The position numbers and the translations under genes were made by a program. The notes under the pieces were generated by a model. That model made no database searches, was not told the DNA's origin, and was given only the letters and a program-made list of their open reading frames with translations. Shown piece by piece: positions 17,090 to 24,221 of a stretch of DNA of 43,092 bases (position 1 is its first letter; every line of letters starts with the position of its first letter). Origin of the DNA: Caldilineaceae bacterium (GTDB lineage Bacteria > Chloroflexota > Anaerolineae > Caldilineales > Caldilineaceae); NCBI GenBank assembly GCA_020845455.1, contig JADLFO010000124.1, positions 1 to 43,092 of the forward strand, in the 5' to 3' direction.

Positions 17090-17683
17090 CTAGAAGTATT
17101 TGATTGCGTTGATGGGCCAATAGCGCAGCCAGACCCGGCCAATAATGTATTCGCGTTTGACCGGCCCAAAGGCGCGGCTGTCGTTGCTGTTGTCGCGGTT
17201 GTCGCCCATGACAAAATAGCTGAGCGGGCTGAGCGTGACGGCCTTCATGCTCTGGTAGCCTAACTCATGCGGAAATGGCTCGGGGGCCGGGTTGCCGTCG
17301 ACATAGACCACGCCGTCGCGGATCTCGATCGTCTCTCCAGGCAAGCCGATCACGCGTTTGACCAGCATCTCGTCCATGCCGGGGATATCGAGCACCACAA
17401 TATCATTGCGATGGGGTGGCTGCAGGCGATAGCTGAACTTATCGATGATCAGCCGCTGGCGTTCGGAGAGGTTCGGCTCCATGCTCTGCCCATAGACGAT
17501 GGTCGCCTGGGCCAAAAAGAGATGGACGGTCAGCGCCAGCACCAGCGCGGGCAGAATGACCTGGAGGCTCTCTTGCACAAAGACGCGCAGCAACGCCAAC
17601 CGCCCGACCTGCGCGGGCGCGCGAAAGTCGCTGTCTGCTTCTGTCAACCGGTAGCGTTCTGGGTAGGAGTTGGGATCGCGCAT
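17090..17683 (-). CDS. lepB: Signal peptidase I
   Basis: Membrane-bound serine peptidase that removes signal peptides from Sec/Tat-exported proteins. With the ATG at 17683 the protein is 197 aa: a cytoplasmic N-tail, one membrane helix (about 40-60), nucleophile Ser67 in YGQSMEPNL, general-base Lys109 in LVKRVIGLPGE, and box E FVMGDNRDNSNDSRAFG. A 20-residue upstream extension is possible but lacks a ribosome site. It is the first gene of a minus-strand run down to the caspase-like gene, divergent from the exported GH3-like protein. Confidence 0.94.
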   Translation of the reverse strand: MRDPNSYPERYRLTEADSDFRAPAQVGRLALLRVFVQESLQVILPALVLALTVHLFLAQATIVYGQSMEPNLSERQRLIIDKFSYRLQPPHRNDIVVLDIPGMDEMLVKRVIGLPGETIEIRDGVVYVDGNPAPEPFPHELGYQSMKAVTLSPLSYFVMGDNRDNSNDSRAFGPVKREYIIGRVWLRYWPINAIKYF

Positions 17684-17792
17684 GGTTTTCGCTCGGTACG
17701 CTCGACTTGCTGAAAAGTATAGCGCGAGGTCTGATTTTGGCAAAGTGGCGCGTCAAGCCGGCAGCGTCTTACACGCGCCTGCCGCCGGTTTG

Positions 17793-17821
17793 TTGACGTC
17801 TCGCGCCACGGACAGTATACT
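17793..17821 (+). promoter_or_regulatory. Sigma-70 promoter of the GH3-like gene
   Basis: TTGACG at 17793-17798, a 17-base spacer, and TATACT at 17816-17821, with start expected near 17828, about 57 bases before the ATG. Hexamers, spacer length and the CAGTATACT context are the same as in the tRNA-Leu promoter, which suggests a strong housekeeping promoter. Confidence 0.7.
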
Positions 17822-17884
17822 TGCAGGCGTGGAACACTGTCTCTGGCGCGTGCCGGCTGCGTACGCACTGCCCCCCAATGGTCT

Positions 17885-20800
17885 ATGACCCCGCTGGTTC
17901 GCATTTTCCATGCGCTGCTGATAGCAGCCCTGCTGGCGGCGGGCGCGCCTGGCCTCCTCCTGGCCCAAACGGCCACGCCCACGGCCCTGCCTGTCGAGAC
18001 CCCCGCCCCCACGCCGACCCCAGATGCCGCCAAATTGGCGCTAGACGCGCAGATCGACGCCCTGCTGGCGCAGATGTCGATTGCCGACCGCGTCGGCCAG
18101 CTCTTTCTGATCACCTTCCAAGGCAACGATACCGGCTTTGAGAGCGACATCGCCGAACTGATCTACGGCTACCGCGTGGGGGGCGTGGTGCTCAGCGCGC
18201 GCAACGGCAACTTCAGCAACGAGAAGGGCATCGATACGCCGGCGCAGGTGGCGACGCTCGTCAACCAACTGCAAGCCCTGGCCTTTGGCGTGCTGCTGCC
18301 GACCGAGCAGGCGCTGCCGGAGACTTGGCCGGAGACTTGGCCGGCGGAAGATGCCATTTCGCTGGAGCAGGCGACGGCAGTGCCGCCGGTCAATGTGCCG
18401 CTCTTTGTCGCCGTGGAACAGGCAGGCGACAGCCTGCCCGCCACCGCGCTGCGCCGCGAGTTCACCCCCCTGCCCAGCGAAATGGCGCTGGGCGCGACCT
18501 GGAACCCCGACCTCGCCAACCAGGTGGGTCAGATCGTGGGCCGCGAGCTGACGGCCGTAGGCGTCAACCTGCTCTTGGGGCCGAACCTGGATGTGCTGGA
18601 GCAACCCCGGCCTGACTTGGCTGGCGGGCTGGGCATCTATTCCTTTGGCGGCGACCCCTACTGGGTGAGCCAGATGGGCCGCGCCTATATCGCCGGTGTG
18701 CATGGGGGAAGCGGCGGGCGGCTGGCGACGGTGGCGCGCCACTTCCCCGGCGCAGGCGATGCCGACCGGCTGCAAGATCAGGAAGTGGCGACCGTTCAGC
18801 GCAGCGCCGAGGAGATGCGCCGCGTGGCGCTCCCTCCCTTCCTGGCGGTGACGCGCAGTGCGTCGAGCGTTCTCAGCCCCAACGGCGACGCGGCGGCGAC
18901 CGACGCCCTTATGTCGAGCCATATCCGCTACAGCGGCTTTCAGGGCGGCAGCTTGGGGCGCAACACGCCGATCAGCCTGGCCCCCGAGCTGGGTATTGTG
19001 CTGGAACAAGAAGGCTTTGCCGACTGGCACGCGCAGGGCGGGCTGATGGTCAGCGGCATGCTCGGCGCACCCGCCATCCGCCGTCACTATGACCCATCGC
19101 TGGCCGAGTTCCCTTACCGTCGCGTGGCGACCGACGCCTTCTCGGCAGGCCATGACCTGCTCTATTTGGGGCGTTTTAGCCTGGACGACCACTGGGAGAG
19201 CGAAAAACAGAACCTCAAAGAGACCATCGGCTATTTCCAGGATCGCTATGGCCGCGACCGGGATTTTGCCGGCCAGGTCGATGCGGCGGTGCGGCGAATT
19301 CTGCGCCTCAAACTGCGTCTCTATGGGGTGGAGGGCACAGAGAGGGCAGATGGAGCGGCGGGCGCGCAGGCTGCGCCGGCGGTGGACCCCACCCAAGTGT
19401 TGGTGAACGCCGCCGGCCTGGCCGTACTGGAAGAGGAAAACCGCACCCCCTCGCTGGCGGTCGTGGGCCAGGTAGCGCGCGACTCCTTTACCGTGCTCTA
19501 CCCCGACCCGGCAAACGCATCCGACATTGCCGCCATGACGCCACAGCCCGGCGACCGCATTTTGATCTTCAGCGACAGCCGGCTGCAGCAAGAGTGTGAA
19601 AACTGTATGGCCGAGGCTGCCGTTGGGCCGGACGCGCTCGCCGCGATCATCGAGCGGCTCTATGGGCCGGCGGGCACAGGGCAGGTGCAGCCCGACCAGA
19701 TCAACAGCATGGCCTTTTCCGATCTGGCGCAGTTGCTCGATACAGATCTATCCGCCGTCCCGCTCGCGGGCGATGCCGGGCAGGCCGTCCCCACCTCTAC
19801 GCCGACAATCACGCCTACGCTCCTCCTGACACCCGCTGCGCCGCCCGGCGCTGAGACGGACACGCCAGAGGGCGCGACGCCGCTGTTGCCCGGCCTGGAC
19901 AAAAACGCCAAGACCAGCCTGCTGATCGACGAGGCCGATTGGATCCTCTTTGCGATGTTGGATGTAGACCCCGTGCGCTACCCGACCAGCGATGTAGTAA
20001 AGAGCTTTTTGCGCCAGCGCGGCAGCCAGTTGGCGAATAAACATCTTGCGGTCTTGGCGCTGCACGCCCCCTACTTCCTTGACGCCACCGAGATCAGCAA
20101 GCTCAACGGCTATTACGCGACCTACAGCAAAACCCAGCCTTTCCTCGAAAGCGCGGTGCGGGCGCTCTTCCGCGCCTTTTCGCCCATCGGTGCGCCGCCG
20201 GTTTCGGTGCCGGGGACGCGTTTTGGCAATCTGGCCGAGCGGCTGCAGCCTGACCCGGCGCAGATCGTCGACTTGCTGGTCAGTGTGCCGGATGGGAGCG
20301 TATTGATCGACACCAGCGCCGCGGCATCCGGCTCGATCCCAGAGGTCGACGCCGGACAGATGATCCGCGTACAGGCCGGACCGGTGCTGGACCGCAACGG
20401 CAAGATCGTGCGCAATGGCACGCCGGTGGAACTGCGGCTGACCGACGACGGCAGTGCGGGCGCGCCGGTGGTGGAGACGGCGACCACCCAGAACGGGCTG
20501 GCGACGCGCGACTTGGTGCTTAACCGGCCTGGCGTGGTGCAGATCACGGCGCGGGCGGGGCAGGCCGTCTCGCCTGAAGATGTGGCGTTGAGCGTGCTGG
20601 GGCCGGCCACGGTCAGCGAGGCTATCGCACCCAGCGCGACGTCCAATGAGGCGGTCTCGGCGGCGGCGGGGCTGACCGTGGCCGCGCTCATGACCACCGC
20701 TGCGACCAGCGTCACGACCACCGGCGTCAACGCCGCGCCGCCGGTCACGGTCGTGCCGGAGTCCCCGGCTGCCGCTGGGCGGCGCATCGACCTGGTCTCG

Positions 20801-21061
20801 CTGGCAGTGGCGCTGCTGACGATGATCGCCATGAGCAGCCTGCTGCTGATCGTGCAAGTGCGCGTGCTGCCGCGCCAAGCGCTGGTCCACGGCATCCTGT
20901 GGGCCATTAACTGCGGGCTGTTGGGCTATATTTTGTATGGGCTGGGCTTGATTCCGGGCGGGCGCTGGCTGGAAAACAGCCTTCACGTCTGGGGGTCAGG
21001 CTTGGTGGTCTTCATCGCCATGCTGCTGCCGCTGGTCTGGCTGCAGCTGCGGGCGGAGTAG
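17885..21061 (+). CDS. Exported glycoside hydrolase family 3-like protein, probably catalytically inactive
   Basis: 1058-aa protein with an N-terminal signal peptide (1-28, LLIAALLAAGAPGLLLAQ) and three hydrophobic helices at the C-terminus (about 965-1055). Residues 55-480 follow the GH3/NagZ barrel: SIADRVGQLFLITF, then PLPSEMALGATWNPDLA, RHFPGAGDAD (285-294) and GLMVSGMLGAPAI (386-398). In active NagZ enzymes the last segment has Asp as nucleophile (TDxL); here it is Gly391. The His of the acid/base Asp-x-His motif is also missing (DQE, 298-300). Residues 650-680 are a Thr/Pro linker. Near 815-910 is an Ig-like domain (VELRLTDDG, VVQITARAG). It is likely a peptidoglycan- or glycan-binding relative rather than a hydrolase. 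Confidence 0.75.
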   Translation: MTPLVRIFHALLIAALLAAGAPGLLLAQTATPTALPVETPAPTPTPDAAKLALDAQIDALLAQMSIADRVGQLFLITFQGNDTGFESDIAELIYGYRVGGVVLSARNGNFSNEKGIDTPAQVATLVNQLQALAFGVLLPTEQALPETWPETWPAEDAISLEQATAVPPVNVPLFVAVEQAGDSLPATALRREFTPLPSEMALGATWNPDLANQVGQIVGRELTAVGVNLLLGPNLDVLEQPRPDLAGGLGIYSFGGDPYWVSQMGRAYIAGVHGGSGGRLATVARHFPGAGDADRLQDQEVATVQRSAEEMRRVALPPFLAVTRSASSVLSPNGDAAATDALMSSHIRYSGFQGGSLGRNTPISLAPELGIVLEQEGFADWHAQGGLMVSGMLGAPAIRRHYDPSLAEFPYRRVATDAFSAGHDLLYLGRFSLDDHWESEKQNLKETIGYFQDRYGRDRDFAGQVDAAVRRILRLKLRLYGVEGTERADGAAGAQAAPAVDPTQVLVNAAGLAVLEEENRTPSLAVVGQVARDSFTVLYPDPANASDIAAMTPQPGDRILIFSDSRLQQECENCMAEAAVGPDALAAIIERLYGPAGTGQVQPDQINSMAFSDLAQLLDTDLSAVPLAGDAGQAVPTSTPTITPTLLLTPAAPPGAETDTPEGATPLLPGLDKNAKTSLLIDEADWILFAMLDVDPVRYPTSDVVKSFLRQRGSQLANKHLAVLALHAPYFLDATEISKLNGYYATYSKTQPFLESAVRALFRAFSPIGAPPVSVPGTRFGNLAERLQPDPAQIVDLLVSVPDGSVLIDTSAAASGSIPEVDAGQMIRVQAGPVLDRNGKIVRNGTPVELRLTDDGSAGAPVVETATTQNGLATRDLVLNRPGVVQITARAGQAVSPEDVALSVLGPATVSEAIAPSATSNEAVSAAAGLTVAALMTTAATSVTTTGVNAAPPVTVVPESPAAAGRRIDLVSLAVALLTMIAMSSLLLIVQVRVLPRQALVHGILWAINCGLLGYILYGLGLIPGGRWLENSLHVWGSGLVVFIAMLLPLVWLQLRAE

Positions 21062-21256
21062 CTTGCTCGAGCAGATGCGGACGAGTTCTGGCGCGATGAC
21101 GCTGGGCTTGCCGATGAGCTGGTTCTCGTCGTCCATCTTGAGGAAGAGCAGCTAGGTGAGCTGCTCCAGGTAGTCGCCGTAGGAGACGCCGTCATCGCGC
21201 AGGACGTTGCAGTAGTTCCGCAGCCGTTGGACGATGGTCGAGGTTTGGGTGGACAT
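21062..21256 (-). pseudogene. Remnant of type I restriction-modification methyltransferase (hsdM 5' end)
   Basis: Reading from an ATG at 21256 gives STIVQRLRNYCNVLRDDG followed by VSYGDYLEQLT, then a TAG stop where HsdM proteins have Tyr, then LLFLKMDDENQL and KPSVIAP in the same frame. This is the conserved N-terminal helical domain of HsdM. The rest of hsdM, hsdS and hsdR are absent; the frame ends against the GH3-like gene stop. It is too short for a functional product, and is best read as an eroded fragment of a lost R-M system. Confidence 0.8.
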
Positions 21257-21274
21257 GGGCTGCCCTGTCTAGTT

Positions 21275-21904
21275 TCAAGGTAGTTTGCTCATGATAAACC
21301 AGGTCGCGACGATGCTAATGACCAGGGCCACTCCTGACGCGGCCTCCGGCAGCACCGAGGCCAATAGTCCAAAAGTCATAAACCAGATAAATGCCCCTAG
21401 CAGGGTGCGCCCACAGCCGCCCTTTCGGGCCGAAGAATGCGACAGGTCTGACCTGGCGACGCCCAATTCTCGCTCAATTGCTCTAATCCGGTCAGCGAGT
21501 TCCACTTCTGCGTAATGCAAGTCCCCCTGTTGATGACGCATGGCCCGCGTCTTTCTGGGGACGCGCATCAGTGCGCGCCCTTCGGACTGAACCTGACTCA
21601 ACTGCATGCGCAGCGAAGCTAACTCGTTGGAAAGCTGCATCCGTTTCAGTTCGTGTTGGGTCGCGCGCTCAGCCTCAAAAATGGCAGCCTGCGTTGCGCG
21701 GCTGCTTTGGGCAACCGCGGCCTGGGTGGCGCGGCTGCTCTGGTCGAAAGCCTCTTTGACCTTGTCGAGTGCTTCGAGCGTGACCTCATTGCCGCGCTGC
21801 AGCAGGACCAGCGGCGTGCGACAGTAGGCGCACTGTATCTGTGGTTTGGTGGCGTCAAAGACGACGGGCGCTCCACAACTGGGGCAGGAGGATTGTTGCA
21901 GCAT
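21275..21904 (-). CDS. Zinc-ribbon, coiled-coil membrane protein
   Basis: 209-aa protein from ATG 21904; a GTG at 21919 would add five residues and neither start has a clear ribosome site. The N-terminus is a zinc ribbon with Cys7-x2-Cys10 (CPSCGAPVVFD) and Cys25-x2-Cys28 (CAYCRTPLVL). Residues 40-150 are predicted coiled coil with short internal repeats (SSRATQAAVAQ, SSRATQAAIFE). A glycine/cysteine turn (KGGCGRTLLG) leads to two hydrophobic helices at the C-terminus. Similar zinc-ribbon plus coiled-coil proteins are common but uncharacterised. It lies next to an hsdM remnant and downstream of a hypothetical gene on the same strand. Function unknown. Confidence 0.7.
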   Translation of the reverse strand: MLQQSSCPSCGAPVVFDATKPQIQCAYCRTPLVLLQRGNEVTLEALDKVKEAFDQSSRATQAAVAQSSRATQAAIFEAERATQHELKRMQLSNELASLRMQLSQVQSEGRALMRVPRKTRAMRHQQGDLHYAEVELADRIRAIERELGVARSDLSHSSARKGGCGRTLLGAFIWFMTFGLLASVLPEAASGVALVISIVATWFIMSKLP

Positions 21905-21957
21905 GAATCGTTCTTGCACAGAATAACGGGAGCGAACTCCAGTCGCAGCACGTGGGG

Positions 21958-22521
21958 TTAGGCGTCGTCGACCGAATAGACAGCCAGGATTCGGTATGGT
22001 CCTGGCTCTCCAAAGTATTGCGCGTCGTACGGCCCGCTTTGGATCGTCTGAAGCGCATCCTCAAAGGTTCGCAGCAGACAGTGGACGTTCGTTGCGATAG
22101 TCTCTGCGTAGCCATTGCATGAGAGAGGGGAGCATTCGGGGAAGGGGCTTGGCAAGAAGCACGTTGTAATGTCGAACCCCTCCAAGGTCTTGTGCTTGGG
22201 CGGGACAATATCGGTGACGAGGAAGGGGTCTGGCCCATACGGCGTCCAGGCTCCTTGTTCCGTGTCATACTCCTCCTCATACGCCTCATAGTAGAAGAGC
22301 TTCAGCTCCTCCAGGGAGATTCCATACTCGGACGCGGAAGCCTTCATGACTTCGGAAGAATTGGCAAGCCCAAAGCCATTATATTCCCAGTCACCGTCAA
22401 ATTCCTCCCAGAAGTTCTTTGAGATGCAATTGCTCAGGGAATAGATATCTTCGACGGCTTCGGCCTTCAACCAGCCAGGTCGCTTCGCAACGCGTTTATA
22501 GAGGTAACCGAGTGGACGCAT
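21958..22521 (-). CDS. Hypothetical protein, possibly immunity-type
   Basis: 187-aa acidic soluble protein starting MRPLGYLYKRV at 22521; a longer frame begins at 22560 but lacks support. It is rich in aromatic and acidic residues (FWEEFDGDWEYNGFGL, LFYYEAYEEEYD), with no signal peptide or membrane segment. Its middle part reads like small proteins of the SUKH/immunity kind found beside polymorphic toxins, but no signature can be confirmed and no toxin is adjacent. Codon use is less GC-biased than the flanking genes, consistent with recent acquisition. It sits on the 3' side of tRNA-Arg with a broken hsdM nearby. Confidence 0.55.
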   Translation of the reverse strand: MRPLGYLYKRVAKRPGWLKAEAVEDIYSLSNCISKNFWEEFDGDWEYNGFGLANSSEVMKASASEYGISLEELKLFYYEAYEEEYDTEQGAWTPYGPDPFLVTDIVPPKHKTLEGFDITTCFLPSPFPECSPLSCNGYAETIATNVHCLLRTFEDALQTIQSGPYDAQYFGEPGPYRILAVYSVDDA

Positions 22522-22721
22522 AGCTGTGTATCCTGAGAAGTAGAGTGAACAATCTCTCACTCAGTATAGTTCTCTTGCCAGGGAGCGTCAAAACAAGCTG
22601 CAGGGAAGAAGAATCAGGGACAACGCGGGCGTAGCCATAACCCGGCGACGAACCCGATTCTCTAACCCAAACAGGTCAAGCGCCGTGGCAATGGAGATCG
22701 TCTCTGTGCTCAAAACGAAAA

Positions 22722-22764
22722 GCCCCCTACTGATAGCAGCTATTGACCACTAGCAGTAGGGAGC
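22722..22764. repeat. Imperfect hairpin related to the CAGTAGGGAG element
   Basis: Arms 22722-22736 and 22750-22764 pair over 15 positions with two mismatches (CCCTACTGATAG against CTAGCAGTAGGG). The arm sequence CAGTAGGGAG also occurs in the repeat at 4749-5052. There is no following T-run. It lies between the hypothetical gene's 5' end and the tRNA-Arg 3' end. Confidence 0.5.
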
Positions 22765-22781
22765 GTCGCATTGCCCTTGCA

Positions 22782-22803
22782 CTATATCTAGCGCTATATC
22801 TAG
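22782..22803. repeat. Short tandem direct repeat beside tRNA-Arg
   Basis: CTATATCTAG occurs at 22782-22791 and again at 22794-22803, separated by two bases, nine bases from the tRNA 3' end. It could be a protein-binding site or a trace of integration. No copy of the tRNA 3' end was found in the patch to support an attachment site. Confidence 0.45.
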
Positions 22804-22811
22804 GCGTGTAG

Positions 22812-22883
22812 TACCCCCGACAGGATTCGAACCTGTGCACCTGGCTCCGGAGGCCAGTGCTCTATCCACTGAGCTACGGGGGC
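22812..22883 (-). tRNA. tRNA-Arg (anticodon CCG)
   Basis: 72-nt tRNA. Acceptor GCCCCCG pairs with CGGGGGT, with a G-U at the first position. The D-arm is GCTC/GAGC. Anticodon stem CTGGC/GCCAG surrounds CTCCGGA, anticodon CCG reading CGG. T-arm is ACAGG-TTCGAAT-CCTGT. Discriminator A; CCA not encoded. Confidence 0.97.
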
Positions 22884-22899
22884 ACGCAGCAAGCCTTAT

Positions 22900-22927
22900 T
22901 GTATACCACTCCGGCCCGCCTGAGCAA
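22900..22927 (-). promoter_or_regulatory. Probable promoter of tRNA-Arg
   Basis: On the minus strand TTGCTC (22927-22922), 16 bases, TATACA (22905-22900). An overlapping TACAAT would give an 18-base spacer. Start would fall about 10 bases before the tRNA. Confidence 0.5.
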
Positions 22928-22932
22928 ATAAA

Positions 22933-22961
22933 TTGGTTGCCTTCCGGACGCGTGCTATAAT
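22933..22961 (+). promoter_or_regulatory. Promoter of the TPR gene, predicted leaderless transcript
   Basis: TTGGTT at 22933-22938, 17 bases, then a consensus TATAAT at 22956-22961. The ATG of the next gene is at 22968, seven bases after the -10, which is where transcription should begin. There is no ribosome site, so the mRNA is probably leaderless. Confidence 0.65.
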
Positions 22962-22967
22962 CGCACC

Positions 22968-24104
22968 ATGTACCTGGATCGCACCTATCGCCCGCGCCGG
23001 CGGCGACGCGGTCTGGGCCGCTTCTGGCCCCTGATCGTGCTCGCCGTGCTGGCGATCATCCTCTATGAACAGCAGCCCGCCTGGCTCGCCCCGCGCAGCT
23101 ACGCGCCTACCGCCATCCCCACGCGCAGCGCCATCTCCTTCTTGGCCGACGCCGACATCGCCTACCGCTCAGGCAATATCGACGCCGCCATCGCCGCCTA
23201 TGAGCAGGTCATGCGGCTGGAACCCGCTAACCCCAAACCCTTGGCGCAACTCTCCAGCCTCTATCTGATCCTGCAAGACCTGGACAAGTCGCGCGCCTTG
23301 GCCGAACAAGCTGTCGCCCTCGCCCCCAAAGACCCCGAGGCGCTCAACGCTCTGGCGCGCATCTTGGACTGGCAGGGCGAATACGAAGATGCAGCCAACT
23401 ATGCCATGGACGCGCTGGAGATCGACCCCAACAATGCCACCGCGCTCGCCATCCTGGGCGAGATTTATACCGACGTGGGCAACTGGAACGGGGCCGAGGA
23501 TTACTTACAGCAGGCCGTGGACCTCGACCCGGAGAATGTGATGGCGCTGCGCAACTGGGCCTTTCTCTACGAGATGCGCGGCGACTACGAGGCGGCCATC
23601 GCCGCCTATGACCGCGCCATCGCCGTCGCGCCCTACCGCTTTGACCTCTACATGGGCCGCGGCCGCCAATATCGCGTCGGGCTGCAAGACTTTGAAAAGG
23701 CCATCGAGGACTATCGCAAGGCTGTGGAGGTCTACGCCGCGCCGGTTACGCTCGACACCCTGGGCGACGGTCTCTACTACTATGGTGATTTCCTGGGCGC
23801 TGTGCGCGAGCTGCGCAAGGCCATCGAGCTGGACCCCACCTACGGCCCGGCTCAGGTCCATCTCGGCATGGCGCTCTATGCGCGGCGCAACTATGAAGAC
23901 GCCGCCGCCGCGCTCGAAACCGGGCTGGCGTTGGTCGGCGACAAGGCGCGCATCGAGCAAATCTACACCCTGGGCCTGGCGCATATCTACAAAGACCCGA
24001 CCGAATGTGACAAGGCGCTCGTATGGCTGCGCAAGGCGCTGGAGATCGACCCGCAGTCCGGTCCGGCGCTCGAAGGCTTGTCGCTGTGCCAACAACCGCA
24101 CTGA
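22968..24104 (+). CDS. Membrane-anchored tetratricopeptide repeat protein
   Basis: 378-aa protein with a strongly basic N-terminus (YRPRRRRRGLGR), one membrane helix (about 19-36, WPLIVLAVLAIILYE), and then eight or nine TPR units from residue 58 to the end. Repeats are recognisable by the A-x-x-x-Y/A-x-x-A-I-x-L-D/E-P pattern (AIAAYEQVMRLEP, AANYAMDALEIDPNN, AVRELRKAIELDP, ALVWLRKALEIDP). The repeats would face outside the cytoplasm and act as a protein-binding scaffold; no catalytic domain is present. The start is fixed by the consensus -10 seven bases upstream. Confidence 0.86.
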   Translation: MYLDRTYRPRRRRRGLGRFWPLIVLAVLAIILYEQQPAWLAPRSYAPTAIPTRSAISFLADADIAYRSGNIDAAIAAYEQVMRLEPANPKPLAQLSSLYLILQDLDKSRALAEQAVALAPKDPEALNALARILDWQGEYEDAANYAMDALEIDPNNATALAILGEIYTDVGNWNGAEDYLQQAVDLDPENVMALRNWAFLYEMRGDYEAAIAAYDRAIAVAPYRFDLYMGRGRQYRVGLQDFEKAIEDYRKAVEVYAAPVTLDTLGDGLYYYGDFLGAVRELRKAIELDPTYGPAQVHLGMALYARRNYEDAAAALETGLALVGDKARIEQIYTLGLAHIYKDPTECDKALVWLRKALEIDPQSGPALEGLSLCQQPH

Positions 24105-24114
24105 TGCTGTCCGG

Positions 24115-24221
24115 CAGCGGGCAGTGGTGAGTAGGCAGATAGGCAGTGGGGCAGAAGCAGGCCCCTGTGCCCTACTCCTTTCTCCCTATCTGCCTGCTGC
24201 CCACTGCCTACCTGCCCACCC
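24115..24221. repeat. Inverted-arm intergenic repeat, second copy
   Basis: The left arm (GTAGGCAGATAGGCAGTGGG, from 24131) faces a right arm of the same composition ending at 24221. A perfect 11-bp pairing joins AGGCAGATAGG (24133-24143) with CCTATCTGCCT (24185-24195). It fills the whole gap between the TPR and DASS genes, and the DASS ATG follows directly. Same family as the elements at 4749, 32893 and 33878. Confidence 0.7.

Noticed and set aside
22561..22811. Attachment site copy of the tRNA-Arg 3' end
   Set aside because: No repeat of the T-arm/acceptor sequence was found in 21062-22811, and no integrase gene is present.
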